From assembly GCA_964550795.1 (NCBI GenBank), contig CAZKBH010000023.1:7863-71862 (forward strand): a DNA stretch of 64,000 bases, in the 5' to 3' direction. The position numbers and the translations under genes were made by a program. The DNA comes from M3007 sp964550795. GTDB taxonomy: Bacteria > Bacteroidota > Bacteroidia > Chitinophagales > Saprospiraceae. Position 1 is the first letter of the stretch. The number at the start of each line of letters is the position of its first letter. Under the pieces are notes generated by a model. The model ran no database searches, was not told where the DNA came from, and saw only the letters and a program-made list of their open reading frames with translations. Positions 41,958 to 51,696 of this stretch are shown here, piece after piece.

Positions 41958-44012
41958 TTATTGCTGTTTTACAAATCGTCCGTTGGCGGCCTTGTCGGCA
42001 GTTTGGACGAGCAGGAAGTACAGCCCGTTTTTCAGGTTGCCAACCGCCAATTCGCAACGGTCGGTGAGATTGCTGCGGGTTTCGGCCATAACTACTTTGC
42101 CCGCTGCATCGAATACGCGGATATTGACTGCACCTGTTACCTGGTCTGCAAAAATCAGTTGCACTACATCGCTTGCCAGAGTTGGCTGCAAGGTCATCCA
42201 ATCATTGGAGAATGCAGGGGCGTCTGTGCCTACTGTGCAATTGGTATTCGTTGCGCAGGTAGCATAGCAGGTGTTGATAATGGTATCTTGCTGAACAGGC
42301 GAAAGCTGGCGGTCATTAAAATTGCTCGCAACTGCGCAAGGCTGACCTGCGATATTTTCTTTGCAGGAATAGTCCGGGCAGGCGCCGTTTGCAAAGGCAT
42401 AAAACGTAGAAAAGCCGCGCTGACGTTCTACTTGGATGCTAAATACGCCGTCGCCGTCCAAGTCTTCCAACTTAAATCGTCCGCCTGGAGGGCCAAAATC
42501 CAGACCCGCAGCCAGATACACGCCACCTGGATCGGGAGTTATGCCGTTCATGCCGAGGTTAATCGAAATCTTCACGGCATCGCCGCAGCCATAGCAGGAA
42601 TTGTAACAAACCGGGCCAAGGGTAGCATCACCCGAAACGACGAGTTTACGGTTGGTTATCACGTTTGCACCATCAATGGTAGTTTGTGTACAAGCACTGG
42701 TTGGCGAAAACGACTCCTGTTGCGCCCAGTCATCAAGGGTAAATTTGTATTCGTACAAGCCCACAGGGAGCATGAGTGTAGTTTCGTACACATTGTCGCC
42801 ATCTACGTCGAGGAGTTGGTTGCTGTTTCCAGACCAGCCGTTGAATGTACCACTGACATAGGCATTCGTGAAGCTGCCACCAAACTCGTTCATATCGAGT
42901 TTAAAAGTCACCTCAGCCGATGGTGTGTTGCCAGAACTGCATACTTCGATGTCGTCAATATAGTACACTTGATCGGTCGTAAATGTCTGATCAAAGTCAG
43001 CGAACATGACGATTTTGTTATAAATATGGCCTGCTGCGGGCATATTTGGCCCTTCGATGCTAGGGAGCGATGGATCAAAAGTAAGTTCCACCCATTCGTT
43101 TACCACGCTGTTTTCGACTTTTAGGGCCCAGTTGGGCGCGCCATCTTGCGCTTCTTCCAGTTTAAAAGTCAAGTTGCCCGGATGATCGGTGTGGAATTTC
43201 ACTTTGATTAGTCCGCCGGTCAGGAGGTTGACGGGCGTTGCAGCGTTTGGATTGGAAAATGCACCCGCCCAGGTTTGTGAGTTGGCAGGTTTTTTAAACT
43301 CCAGTACGGTTGCGCTGGTGTTCAGCCCCGTCGGGTTTGGATTGGCAATGGTGTTCGATAATTGGCCATCAATGGTGCTTCCAAAATATTGGAACGTAGT
43401 GCTGGTCGCGGGAGCCTCAAAATCGAGGACGGGCGTGCAGGTAACGGATTGCTCCACCACAATATCGTCGATGTACGACACCTGGTCAGCAATGGGGCTG
43501 TTGCCAAAATCACTGAACAAAACCACAGTGCTATAAATAAATCCAGCCGCAGGCAGGTTTGGTCCTTCAATGCTCGGGATCGAAACGTTGAACGTTAGGG
43601 TTTCCCATTCTCCTACTTTGGTATTGGCCACCGTTTGGACCCAGTTTGGTCCTCCATCTGCGGAATTTTCAAGTTTCAGGGTCAGGTTGCCGATGTGGTC
43701 AAAATGCACCTTAATACTAATGGTCGTATTGGTGATGAGATTGACGGGCGTACTCGGGTTGGGATTGGAAAACGCTCCGCCCCAAGTTTGGGCTCCAGCA
43801 GGTTTTTTAAACTCCAGCACGGTTGCACTGGTGTTCAGGCCGCTTGGATTCGGGTTGGCAATGGTTTGGGTAAGTTGGCCGTCAATCGAACTGCCAAAAT
43901 ATTGGAAAGTTGTACTGGTAGCAGGCGTCTCAAAATCGAGAATCGTTTGAGCAGAGACATTCAGCAAGCCCACAAACATGCAGGCAAGGAAAAGGGTGAA
44001 TCTTTTAGTCAT
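41958..44012 (-). CDS. Secreted multi-domain carbohydrate-binding protein with T9SS sorting domain
   Basis: The 684-residue exported protein has a signal peptide (FTLFLACMFVGLLNVSAQ) and two tandem repeats of about 170 residues that each open ILDFETPATSTTFQYFGSSIDG / VLDFEAPATSTTFQYFGSTIDG and contain the same NPNPSGLNTSATVLEFKKPA segment, resembling jelly-roll carbohydrate-binding modules. A CBM20/E-set-like domain follows (VTFKLDMNEFGGSFTNAYVSG, FNGWSG) and a second region of the same type (VKISINLGMNGITPDPGGVYLA). A type IX sorting domain ends it (VRIFDAAGKVV-like). Next to a SusCD-GH16 locus it probably helps hold or sense the glucan at the surface. Confidence 0.82.
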   Translation of the reverse strand: MTKRFTLFLACMFVGLLNVSAQTILDFETPATSTTFQYFGSSIDGQLTQTIANPNPSGLNTSATVLEFKKPAGAQTWGGAFSNPNPSTPVNLITNTTISIKVHFDHIGNLTLKLENSADGGPNWVQTVANTKVGEWETLTFNVSIPSIEGPNLPAAGFIYSTVVLFSDFGNSPIADQVSYIDDIVVEQSVTCTPVLDFEAPATSTTFQYFGSTIDGQLSNTIANPNPTGLNTSATVLEFKKPANSQTWAGAFSNPNAATPVNLLTGGLIKVKFHTDHPGNLTFKLEEAQDGAPNWALKVENSVVNEWVELTFDPSLPSIEGPNMPAAGHIYNKIVMFADFDQTFTTDQVYYIDDIEVCSSGNTPSAEVTFKLDMNEFGGSFTNAYVSGTFNGWSGNSNQLLDVDGDNVYETTLMLPVGLYEYKFTLDDWAQQESFSPTSACTQTTIDGANVITNRKLVVSGDATLGPVCYNSCYGCGDAVKISINLGMNGITPDPGGVYLAAGLDFGPPGGRFKLEDLDGDGVFSIQVERQRGFSTFYAFANGACPDYSCKENIAGQPCAVASNFNDRQLSPVQQDTIINTCYATCATNTNCTVGTDAPAFSNDWMTLQPTLASDVVQLIFADQVTGAVNIRVFDAAGKVVMAETRSNLTDRCELAVGNLKNGLYFLLVQTADKAANGRFVKQQ

Positions 44013-44195
44013 GCGTTAGTTGCTTTAGTAAAAATGAAATTTTATTTCGGATTCTGTCGGTTAATCTGCGTCAAAATTATGAAGAACCCACTCGTTTGAC
44101 CTATTTTAGCTGTACGACACCGATACACAAGCACTACGACATTACTACGACAACTTAAATATTACTTAACATTTCTACCTTGCAGCCTCGCAATT

Positions 44196-47063
44196 TTGAA
44201 ACTATCTATCGTCATACTCGTACTCTTCCCTGGCCTGCTCCTCGCGCAGACTGGAAATCTGGGTTTGCCTCCTGTAACCAACTACTCCAAGTCGGTTTAC
44301 CGTGCAGGGACCCAAAATTGGGATATTGCCCAAGATAATCAGGGCCGAATGTTGTTTGCCAACAACGAGGGATTGCTGGTTTTTGATGGTGCGCATTGGC
44401 ATCTTTATCCCATTGCAAACGGAACTTGCGTGCGCTCCGTGGCCGTGGCGCCGGATGGCAAAATTTATGTAGGCGGGCAAGGTGAAATCGGCTACTTCAG
44501 CCCTGATGTGTTCGGACGGTTGCAGTATCATTCGCTCAAATCTTACATTGATCCAGAAACCCCGCACTTCGCAGATGTTTGGGATATTGTAGTTGCAGAC
44601 GACGGAACCGTTTTTTTTCGAACGGATGAGCGGCTTTTTCAATGGAAAAATGAGCAGGTCCACGCTTTTTCAAGCGGCGGAAAATTGAGCTTTTTGGGTA
44701 AAGCAAATGGCCGCATTTGGGTCCAGGACACCAACAACGGCCTGATGGAATTCGACGGTCAGCACCTTGTTTTGCCCGAAATTCCCCTGAAAATTGAAAG
44801 CCCCATCACCGCATTTTTGCCCCTGAACGGGGATTCTGTGCTCGTTACCAGTCTAAAAAACGGTATTTTTTGCCTCTCCAACCGGCTCTTAAGCCCCTGG
44901 AACACGCCCATAGACAACTTTTTCAAGGAAAAAAGAATCTACGCCGCGGCTCGTCTGCCTAGCGGACAAATCGCGCTGGGTAGCTCGCTGGGGGGGCTAA
45001 TGATTATCGGAAACGACCGCAGGCCCATTCAGTGGATTCAAAAAAACGAGGGCCTTCAAAACACCAATATTCTCTCCATTTTTACCGACAAATCCCGGAA
45101 CCTGTGGCTGGGATTAGACAACGGCCTTGCACACGTAGAAATCAGCTCGCCCTTTTACCGAATCTTGCCGGATGGAATGCTGGAAGGCACCGGATACGCC
45201 GCTAAAATTCATCAAAATCACCTCTGGCTTGGCAATTCCAACGGGCTTTTTGTGCGCAATTTTGGGCAATATGCGGATCCCTTAGCCTCTAGTGGTTTCA
45301 AACCTGTACCCGGCACCACAGGCCAAACCTGGGGATTAAGTGAGATTGGAGGTGCCTTATTATTGGGGCATCACGAAGGCCCATTCCGCGTAAAACATAC
45401 TGGTAATCAAAGAATTGCAGAACTTTCAGGCGTCTGGCAGTTTGTTCCCATCAACGATACCGCGATGGTGGCCGGGCTGTACGACGGCTTGGCTTTATTC
45501 ATCCTGAAAGGCGATTCCTGGCGTTTTCGGCGGCGATTGTCAGGCCTTGAAGAATCCTGCCGGGTCATGGTGCGCGATTCAGAGGGTACGCTGTGGGTGT
45601 CGCATCCTTACCGAGGGGTATTTCGGGTGCGGGTGCGCGAAAATTTTCAGGAACTGGACGTGGAATTATTGGGCGAAAATCATGGGTTGCCCTCAGATTT
45701 GAACAACTATGTTTTTGAAATTGGCGGTAATATGTTGGTGGCCGCCAACGCCGGTATTTTCCGCTTTAATTCCGAAACAAAGCGATTTGAACCCGCCGAA
45801 CTTTTTGACCAATCGCTGGGCGGAACAGGGCGAATCCGCTATTTGCGAGAAGATGCGCAGGGCAATATCTGGTTTTGCCGGGGCGATGAGGTAGGTATTT
45901 TGTGGGTGGAAGACGTCGGTTTGGAGAAAAAAATCCGCAGACAGACGTTCCCTATTTTGAGCGGACAATTGGTGGGGGGCTTTGAGCATATTTTTCCAGC
46001 AGATAAACGAAACGTATTTTTTGGTTCAGAAAAAGGGTTTTTACACCTGGATCCCGAACGATTACGCCGGGCCGACACGAGCTTACAAGTACTAATTTCC
46101 AGTATGCGACTCCTTGGAACGAACGATAGTTTGTGTTTCGGAGGCTTCTCGGCAGCAGCGGAAAAAGTGGTGCTGCCCTACCAATCGAACAGCCTGAGCA
46201 TCGCGTTTTCAGCCAATGCTTTTGGGTCGAGCCGGAAAATTCAATTCAGTTATCGGCTCAAAGGTTTGGACAATAACTGGTCGGCATGGACTGAAAAAAC
46301 AGCCCTGGATTTTCTGAATTTGCCCGCAGGCGAATATGTTTTTATGGTAAAAGCCCGCAACGAATACGGCGTGGAAACTGCGCCCCTGCAGTTTGGGTTC
46401 CGCATCCGTCCGCCCTGGTACACAAGCCTTACGGCGAAATTTGCGTACTTTTTGATGCTATTGTTGGTGCTGGCCTGGGTGTTTAGGCGACAAAAAGCCA
46501 AGTTTGAGGCTGAAAAAATTGCCTTGGAAACTACGTTTCAGCAAGAAAGTGCCGAACAGCAACGCATTGTGGCCCAAAGTGAGCAAGAGATCACGCGTTT
46601 GCGGGCCGAAAAACTGGAATCGGAGGTACAGCATAAAAACCAGGAATTGGCCCTCGCGACCATGCACCTGGTGCAAAAAGGGGAGATTTTGACCACCCTG
46701 CAAGCGGAACTGGAAAAGGTGCTGCAAAAGAAACAGGCCACCCACAACCTGCACGAAGACATCCGCCGCATCATTCGAACCATGCAGTTTGACACCCAAT
46801 TGGATGAGGATTGGGAACATTTTGCCATTCACTTCGACTCCGTGCACGGGGATTTCCTCAAACGTATGCGCGAGCGTTACCCGCAAACCAGCCCAAACGA
46901 CCTTCGGCTCTGCGCTTACCTGCGGATGAACCTAAGCACCAAGGAGATTGCGAATTTACTCAATATCTCCGTGCGGGGCGTGGAAGGCAGTCGTTACCGT
47001 TTGCGCAAAAAACTGGGCCTGCCCGGCGACGCCAATCTGGTAGAAATTATGATGAGCGTTTGA
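44196..47063 (+). CDS. Periplasmic-propeller transmembrane regulator with LuxR-type HTH
   Basis: The 955-residue protein starts at a TTG (44196-44198) that gives a clean signal peptide, MKLSIVILVLFPGLLLAQ. Residues 20-650 form two-component-regulator propeller repeats (QDNQGRMLFANNEGLLVFDG, SIFTDKSRNLWLGLDNGLAHVE). A Y_Y_Y Ig-like domain follows (KIQFSYRLKGLDNNWSAWTE), then a membrane helix (FAYFLMLLLVLAWVF), a coiled coil (EQQRIVAQSEQEITRLRAEKLESEVQHKN) and a C-terminal LuxR helix-turn-helix (LRLCAYLRMNLSTKEIANLLNISVRGVEGSRYRLRKKLGL). It lacks a histidine kinase, so sensing and DNA binding are in one membrane protein. Divergent from the glucan locus, it is the likely local activator. Confidence 0.9.
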   Translation: MKLSIVILVLFPGLLLAQTGNLGLPPVTNYSKSVYRAGTQNWDIAQDNQGRMLFANNEGLLVFDGAHWHLYPIANGTCVRSVAVAPDGKIYVGGQGEIGYFSPDVFGRLQYHSLKSYIDPETPHFADVWDIVVADDGTVFFRTDERLFQWKNEQVHAFSSGGKLSFLGKANGRIWVQDTNNGLMEFDGQHLVLPEIPLKIESPITAFLPLNGDSVLVTSLKNGIFCLSNRLLSPWNTPIDNFFKEKRIYAAARLPSGQIALGSSLGGLMIIGNDRRPIQWIQKNEGLQNTNILSIFTDKSRNLWLGLDNGLAHVEISSPFYRILPDGMLEGTGYAAKIHQNHLWLGNSNGLFVRNFGQYADPLASSGFKPVPGTTGQTWGLSEIGGALLLGHHEGPFRVKHTGNQRIAELSGVWQFVPINDTAMVAGLYDGLALFILKGDSWRFRRRLSGLEESCRVMVRDSEGTLWVSHPYRGVFRVRVRENFQELDVELLGENHGLPSDLNNYVFEIGGNMLVAANAGIFRFNSETKRFEPAELFDQSLGGTGRIRYLREDAQGNIWFCRGDEVGILWVEDVGLEKKIRRQTFPILSGQLVGGFEHIFPADKRNVFFGSEKGFLHLDPERLRRADTSLQVLISSMRLLGTNDSLCFGGFSAAAEKVVLPYQSNSLSIAFSANAFGSSRKIQFSYRLKGLDNNWSAWTEKTALDFLNLPAGEYVFMVKARNEYGVETAPLQFGFRIRPPWYTSLTAKFAYFLMLLLVLAWVFRRQKAKFEAEKIALETTFQQESAEQQRIVAQSEQEITRLRAEKLESEVQHKNQELALATMHLVQKGEILTTLQAELEKVLQKKQATHNLHEDIRRIIRTMQFDTQLDEDWEHFAIHFDSVHGDFLKRMRERYPQTSPNDLRLCAYLRMNLSTKEIANLLNISVRGVEGSRYRLRKKLGLPGDANLVEIMMSV

Positions 47064-47092
47064 AGCATAAGTGTGGCACACCAAGATTCCCC

Positions 47093-47359
47093 CTAAAAAA
47101 TGTACATCATGCCCCGCAAACAAACGAGTGCGCCGATGCTAGTAAGGGTGTACATCGGAACGGTACAATCTTGCTGGCATTGAAAGAGCAAATAATTGAG
47201 CGCAAAACTGAGCACGAGAATGCCTGCTCCAACCCCCATCCACTGAGTTCCAAGTTGAAAACGGCGGCGATGTTTCTCTTTTTCTAAGTTGTTGGATTCG
47301 GGATCCAGGAGATTTTCGGGCGCTTGGCCATCCTGAGGGGCGTTGTAGTTCGATTCCAT
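47093..47359 (-). CDS. Small two-helix membrane protein of unknown function
   Basis: From ATG 47357-47359 the 88-residue protein has a hydrophilic N-terminus (MESNYNAPQDGQAPENLLDPE, then a basic EKEKHRRRF stretch) and two membrane helices (WMGVGAGILVLSFALNYLLF and MYTLTSIGALVCLRGMMYIF). Small proteins of this shape with an acidic-basic N-terminus are common in Bacteroidota, but I recognise no family. It lies 79 bp after the sensor kinase gene in the same direction, so the two may be co-transcribed. Confidence 0.65.
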   Translation of the reverse strand: MESNYNAPQDGQAPENLLDPESNNLEKEKHRRRFQLGTQWMGVGAGILVLSFALNYLLFQCQQDCTVPMYTLTSIGALVCLRGMMYIF

Positions 47360-47438
47360 AACCGTTATTTTATTTGGTGAATTAAACGCATATTCACTGC
47401 AACAGTAAGGAATAATTTGGTTTTTACAAAATTTATTT

Positions 47439-48993
47439 TTATCGAGGCAGCTCCGATTTTTTGAATTCCACCCAAAACTCGCTGCCTTCCTCCACCTGGC
47501 TTTTGAAATGTAGCGTCCCACCCATCATTTTGGCGTATTGCTGCACGATGTAAAGGCCCAGTCCGGTGCCTTGAGTTGTATTAGCGGCATTACTGGCACG
47601 GAAAAAACGATCGGACAGATGCTTTTGCTCCGCGTCCGGGATCCCGATGCCCCGGTCGTGTACACTGATTCGGACCAATTCGTCGTTCACGACACTTTCT
47701 ACCCAAATCGGGGCGCCCTCTGGCGAATATTTGATGGCGTTGGAAATTAGATTGGTCAGGATATTTTTCACCAGACTGCGGTCTGCCATCATCCAGGGTT
47801 CGCCCGAATGCCGATGTTCGAAGGTTTGCTCATATTTGAAGAGGGTTCGCATACCCTCAAACACTTCATCCACACATTTCACGACATCCACGGTCTCCAG
47901 ATTCATGCTAACTCGGCCCTCTTCCAAGCGGCCCAGCGATAAAAATTCTGAGAGGATACTGTTCAATCCCGTCACCGCATTTTTGATGCGTCCGGTATGC
48001 TTCAATACATTTTCAAAATCCTGACGTTCAGCATATTGACTGGCTAAGCCGGCAGAAGACAATACCGCCGTGAGGGGCGTACGAAACTCGTGGGAAGCCA
48101 TGCTCACGAATCGGCTTTTGAGTTCGCCCAGTTCGCGCTCTTTGTCCAGGGCGGCAGCCAGGTTATTTTTAGTTTCTTCCAACTCGGCGGTGCGTTCCGC
48201 TACCTTGTTTTCAAGCCCTTCGTTCAGCTCTTTCAAGGCTTCCGTGAGGGATGCAAGCTCCTGTTTTTGCTCTAAAATTGAGTTTTCGTAATTTTTTCGA
48301 TAGGTATTGTCCACCACAAACGCCACTACGAATGAGCCTTCAGAACTTTTAAACGGACTCAGGCTTACCTCTACCGGAAACTCCTGACCGTCTTTTTTCA
48401 GGCCCTTCAAATCCATGCCGATGCCCATGCTGCGCGGGTTCGGATTTTGGTGGTAATTACTGCGGTGGATCGTATGCTTTGCCCCCAAACGACGCGGAAT
48501 TAAAATCTCGACCAATTTACCCAGCAATTCATTTTCCTGATACCCAAACAGTTCCAAAATAGCCGGATTTGCCATCACGATCTCTCCTTGATAGTTCGTC
48601 AATAAAATCCCGTTGTTAGCATGCTGGAAAAGCGCCTTGAATTTCTCTTCCTGCTGGCCCTCTATTTCGCGCAGTGAAATAAATCGAACCACAAAAAACG
48701 CAGCAGCCCAAAAGCTCAAAATCGGCGGTAAACGCTCCAACAAAACCTGAGAAAGGGGTANNNNNNNNNNCTGCGGGCCTAAATACCGCACCCATGATGG
48801 TTAAAACCGTTGTGACCACCGCCAGGAGCAGCACGTCGCTTCTTTCCTTGAAATAAATGGCTAAAAAATGCGCCAGCAGATAGGCGAATACAATATCAAA
48901 CTCCCTGGGAAGCAGCAAATCTGCCGCAAACACGGCAGCCACCAGCAGCCAAATCAGTCGGGAACGCTTGGTGTCACTTTGGAACGTATGCAT
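47439..48993 (-). CDS. Membrane PAS sensor histidine kinase, split by an assembly gap
   Basis: Two frames joined across the 10-N gap (48761-48770) make one kinase of about 515 residues. The N-terminal part (MHTFQSDTKRSRLIWLLVAAVF to VTTVLTIMGAVFRP) and the next segment (PLSQVLLERLPPILSFWAAAFFVVRFISLREIEG) give about four membrane helices. A PAS domain (FKALFQHANNGILLTNYQGEIVMANPAILELFGY) follows, then a coiled coil, the HisKA H-box (FVSMASHEFRTPLTAVLSSAG) and the HATPase boxes (LISNAIKYSPEGA, DRGIGIPDAEQKHLSDRFFRASN, GTGLGLYIVQQYAKMMGG). No response regulator is adjacent. The signal is unknown. A TACCTTCG box lies 4 nt before the start. Confidence 0.88.
48761..48770. other. Scaffold gap (10 N) in the sensor kinase gene
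   Basis: The reading frame changes across the ten N between the fourth membrane helix region and the loop before it, so the true gap is not a multiple that preserves frame as drawn. Confidence 0.95.
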
Positions 48994-49037
48994 GGGGCGA
49001 AGGTAGATGAATGGTGGAAGTCATGATTCAAATACCC

Positions 49038-50603
49038 TCAAAACCAACTCGTCTTCTTTTTCGCAGTTGATCTGCGCGCGCCACCAAGCCCAAACACACC
49101 GAGCAAACCCCGTGTGAGTTCTCGAGCCACCGTCCGGCCAATCTGACGGGCAAGCGGGTCTTTTGCAATCGTTTCAATCATAGTAGGCTCCTCTTTGGCT
49201 TGTTTGGCGCGTGTTTTGGTTTCTTGTTGCTCTGCCTGCATCTCTTGCACTTCGGCAATTTTACCGTTCAAAATCTCATAGGCACTCTCGCGATCCACTT
49301 CCTGATTGTATTTCCTGGCAATAGCCGAACGGTTGATGATGTTGTCAATTTCGGTCGGTGTAAGGATGTCCATCCGGCTTTCTGGCGGACGCATGAGCGT
49401 GTGAACCAGCGGCGTTGGAATGCCTTTTTCGTTGAGTACACTGACAATCGCCTCTCCGATACCGAGATTCGTAAGCAGGTCTTCCGTGCTGTAAAACTCC
49501 GTGATGGGGTAGTTTTCTGCCGCTAATTTGATGGCTTTTCGGTCTTTTGCTGTAAATGCCCGAAGCGAATGTTGCAGTTTTAAACCCAATTGAGCAAGAA
49601 TGCTGTCTGGCACATCGGTCGGATTTTGAGTGCAGAAATATATGCCTACGCCTTTGGAACGGATGAGTTTGATGATCGCCTCCAACTGCCGCATGAGCGC
49701 CGGACTGGCCTCTTGAAACACCAGATGCGCCTCGTCAATAAAAATACAAAGTTCGGGTTGATCCACATCGCCTTTTTCGGGGAAGGAGGCGTAGATTTCA
49801 GCCAACATCTGCAACATAAAGGTGCTGAATAGCTTTGGCCGATCCTGAATATCCGTGAGTCGAACGATACTAATCACGCCGCGACCATTTTCGTCCATAC
49901 GCACGAGGTCGCGCACTTCAAAGGAGATTTCACCAAAAAAGGTCTCAGCGCCTTGTTGCTCCAGTTCCACTACTTTCCGAAGAATTGTGCCGGCGGTTGC
50001 ACTGCTGAATTGGCCAAATTCTGCCTCAATTTCTTCTTTGCCTTCGTTGCCCAGGAATTGCAGCACTTTTTTGAAATCCTTGAGGTCCAAAAGCGGCAAA
50101 TTTCGATCGTCGCAATATTTAAAAACCACGGACACTACCCCACCCTGCGTATCATTCAGGCTTAAAATTCGCGAAAACAAGACTGGGCCAAACTCACTCA
50201 CTGTAGCCCGCAAACGGGCGCCTTTTTCGCCCGAAAGAGTCAGAAATTCCACGGTACAGCCCGTTCCATGCCAGGAAATACCAATTTTTCCCGCTCGTTC
50301 GGTGATTTTTGGATTGTCAGTACCCGGCATGGCCACCCCGCTCAAGTCGCCCTTGATGTCCATGAGCAAACAGGGCACCCCATTGGCGGCCAATTGTTCG
50401 GCGATGACTTGCAAACTCTTGGTTTTACCCGTACCCGTGGCCCCGGCAATAAGACCGTGGCGACTCATGCTCCGGAGGGGAACCTTAATTTGAAGTCCGG
50501 AAATAGCCTCCGCATCGAGCATGGCGCCTCCCAGCACAATACTGGCACTTGAAAAATTATAGCCCTTTTGAATGGCTTCGGTGAAGGAATCTTTTTTTGA
50601 CAC
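49038..50603 (-). CDS. HerA-like/DUF853 ATPase (YjgR family)
   Basis: The 521-residue P-loop ATPase belongs to the HerA-FtsK-like DUF853 group. It has a Walker A site GATGTGKTKSLQVIAEQLA near residues 55-73, Walker B ELCIFIDEAHLVFQEAS around 285-301, and the sensor segment GVGIYFCTQNPTDVPDSILAQLGLKLQHSLRAF typical of the family. The C-terminal 60 residues are charged (VQEMQAEQQETKTRAKQAKEE) and end in a basic tail (GGARRSTAKKKTSWF). Its cellular role is unknown; HerA relatives pump or process DNA ends. It stands alone between the kinase and the nucleotide-sugar operon, with a promoter box at 50644-50651. Confidence 0.9.
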   Translation of the reverse strand: MSKKDSFTEAIQKGYNFSSASIVLGGAMLDAEAISGLQIKVPLRSMSRHGLIAGATGTGKTKSLQVIAEQLAANGVPCLLMDIKGDLSGVAMPGTDNPKITERAGKIGISWHGTGCTVEFLTLSGEKGARLRATVSEFGPVLFSRILSLNDTQGGVVSVVFKYCDDRNLPLLDLKDFKKVLQFLGNEGKEEIEAEFGQFSSATAGTILRKVVELEQQGAETFFGEISFEVRDLVRMDENGRGVISIVRLTDIQDRPKLFSTFMLQMLAEIYASFPEKGDVDQPELCIFIDEAHLVFQEASPALMRQLEAIIKLIRSKGVGIYFCTQNPTDVPDSILAQLGLKLQHSLRAFTAKDRKAIKLAAENYPITEFYSTEDLLTNLGIGEAIVSVLNEKGIPTPLVHTLMRPPESRMDILTPTEIDNIINRSAIARKYNQEVDRESAYEILNGKIAEVQEMQAEQQETKTRAKQAKEEPTMIETIAKDPLARQIGRTVARELTRGLLGVFGLGGARRSTAKKKTSWF

Positions 50604-50643
50604 GAGTTTTTGAAAGAATAATGGGTGAAGGAGATGGTAGCCC

Positions 50644-50651
50644 CAAAAGTA
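50644..50651 (-). promoter_or_regulatory. Candidate -7 box TACTTTTG for the HerA-like gene
   Basis: TACTTTTG on the minus strand matches TAnnTTTG and leaves a leader of about 35 nt before ATG 50601-50603. Confidence 0.5.
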
Positions 50652-50718
50652 GTTTGATGCGTGGGATTTTTATAAAAAAAGGTAATTGCTTAGAAAAGGG
50701 GAGGATCTAACTGCCTTG

Positions 50719-51674
50719 TTATTTAAAAGGGTGTTTTGCCAGCGGCAATTCCGCCAGCGGATGGTATGCTCCCACCAATCCAATCGGGGTTTGTTCCCGA
50801 ATATCATGGGCCAACTGAATGGCGGGGATAGCGTCTTCCAGCCCAAAACCGTTTCCTTCCAAAATAGCCTGATAACTCAGGGTGTGCAGGTCGGTAAATC
50901 CCTCGCTAAATTCCAGCGATTCTCCATCCACTGTGATGGCCCTAAAAGTGCGTTTGCCGGCCGCTTCAGGGGGCAANNNNNNNNNNTGATGCTTAAAAAC
51001 CACTGAACCTCCGCTTTTTCAAAGGCCAAAAAACCCGCCGCCCGATCGTGGGTGTGCAGATGCACCACATTCTGCTCCAGCGGACCAAATATCCAGGCCA
51101 ACATGTCAAAAAAATGAATACCAATGTTGGTGGCAATTCCGCCCGATTTTTGAATATCCCCCTTCCAACTGGTGTAATACCAATGCCCCCGCGAGGTGAT
51201 ATAACGCAGATCCACGGTAAATTTTTTCCCGGAACCCGACTGTTCAACCTTATTTTTTAACGCCAAAATGGCCGGGTGAAGCCTGAGTTGCAGAATGGTA
51301 GAAACCCGTTTTCCAGATTCCAACTCATTGATTTTCAGAGCCTCTGCATTCCATGGATTCAAGACCAATGGTTTTTCACAAATCACATGCGCGCCCTGCC
51401 GAAGCCCAAAACGGATGTGTGCATCGTGCAAATAATTGGGCGAACAAATACTGACAAAGTCAATGCCTTGTCCCGCGCGTTTCAGCTTCTCCAGGTGCCG
51501 ATCGAAGCGTTCAAACTCGGTAAAAAAATCGGTCTCCGGGAAATAGCTGTCCAGCACGCCCACAGAATCCTGCGGATCGTAAGCGGCTACGAGTCGGTGA
51601 CCTGTGTCGCGAATGGCTTTTAAGTGCCGGGGGGCCACATAACCGGCAGCTCCGATAAGTGCGAAATTGGACAT
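50719..51674 (-). CDS. Gfo/Idh/MocA oxidoreductase, WlbA/WbpB-like, split by an assembly gap
   Basis: Joined across the ten N at 50977-50986 this is one dehydrogenase of about 318 residues. From ATG 51672-51674 it has the NAD-binding Rossmann start MSNFALIGAAGYVAPRHLKAIRDTG, the DFVSICSPNYLHDAHIRFGL and HVICEKPLVLN motifs with the catalytic lysine, RLHPAI, and the C-terminal domain with SGGIATNIGIHFFDMLAWIFG carrying the family histidine. The C-terminal part after the gap (FRAITVDGESLEFSEGFTDLHTLSYQAIL) matches WlbA/WbpB, which oxidises C3 of UDP-N-acetylglucosaminuronate. It follows a DegT aminotransferase gene by 22 bp. Confidence 0.87.
50977..50986. other. Scaffold gap (10 N) in the Gfo/Idh/MocA gene
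   Basis: Upstream QWFLSI and downstream LPPEAAGKRTFRAITVDGESLEF belong to one domain but lie in different frames, so the gap hides a few bases of unknown number. Confidence 0.95.
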
Positions 51675-51696
51675 AACGAGGAGGCTTGGGGTTCCT

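Noticed and set aside
41823..43124. 433-residue plus-strand frame opposite the T9SS binding protein gene
   Set aside because: It starts in an inverted repeat and is antisense to clear tandem-domain coding sequence; its composition is that of a shadow frame.
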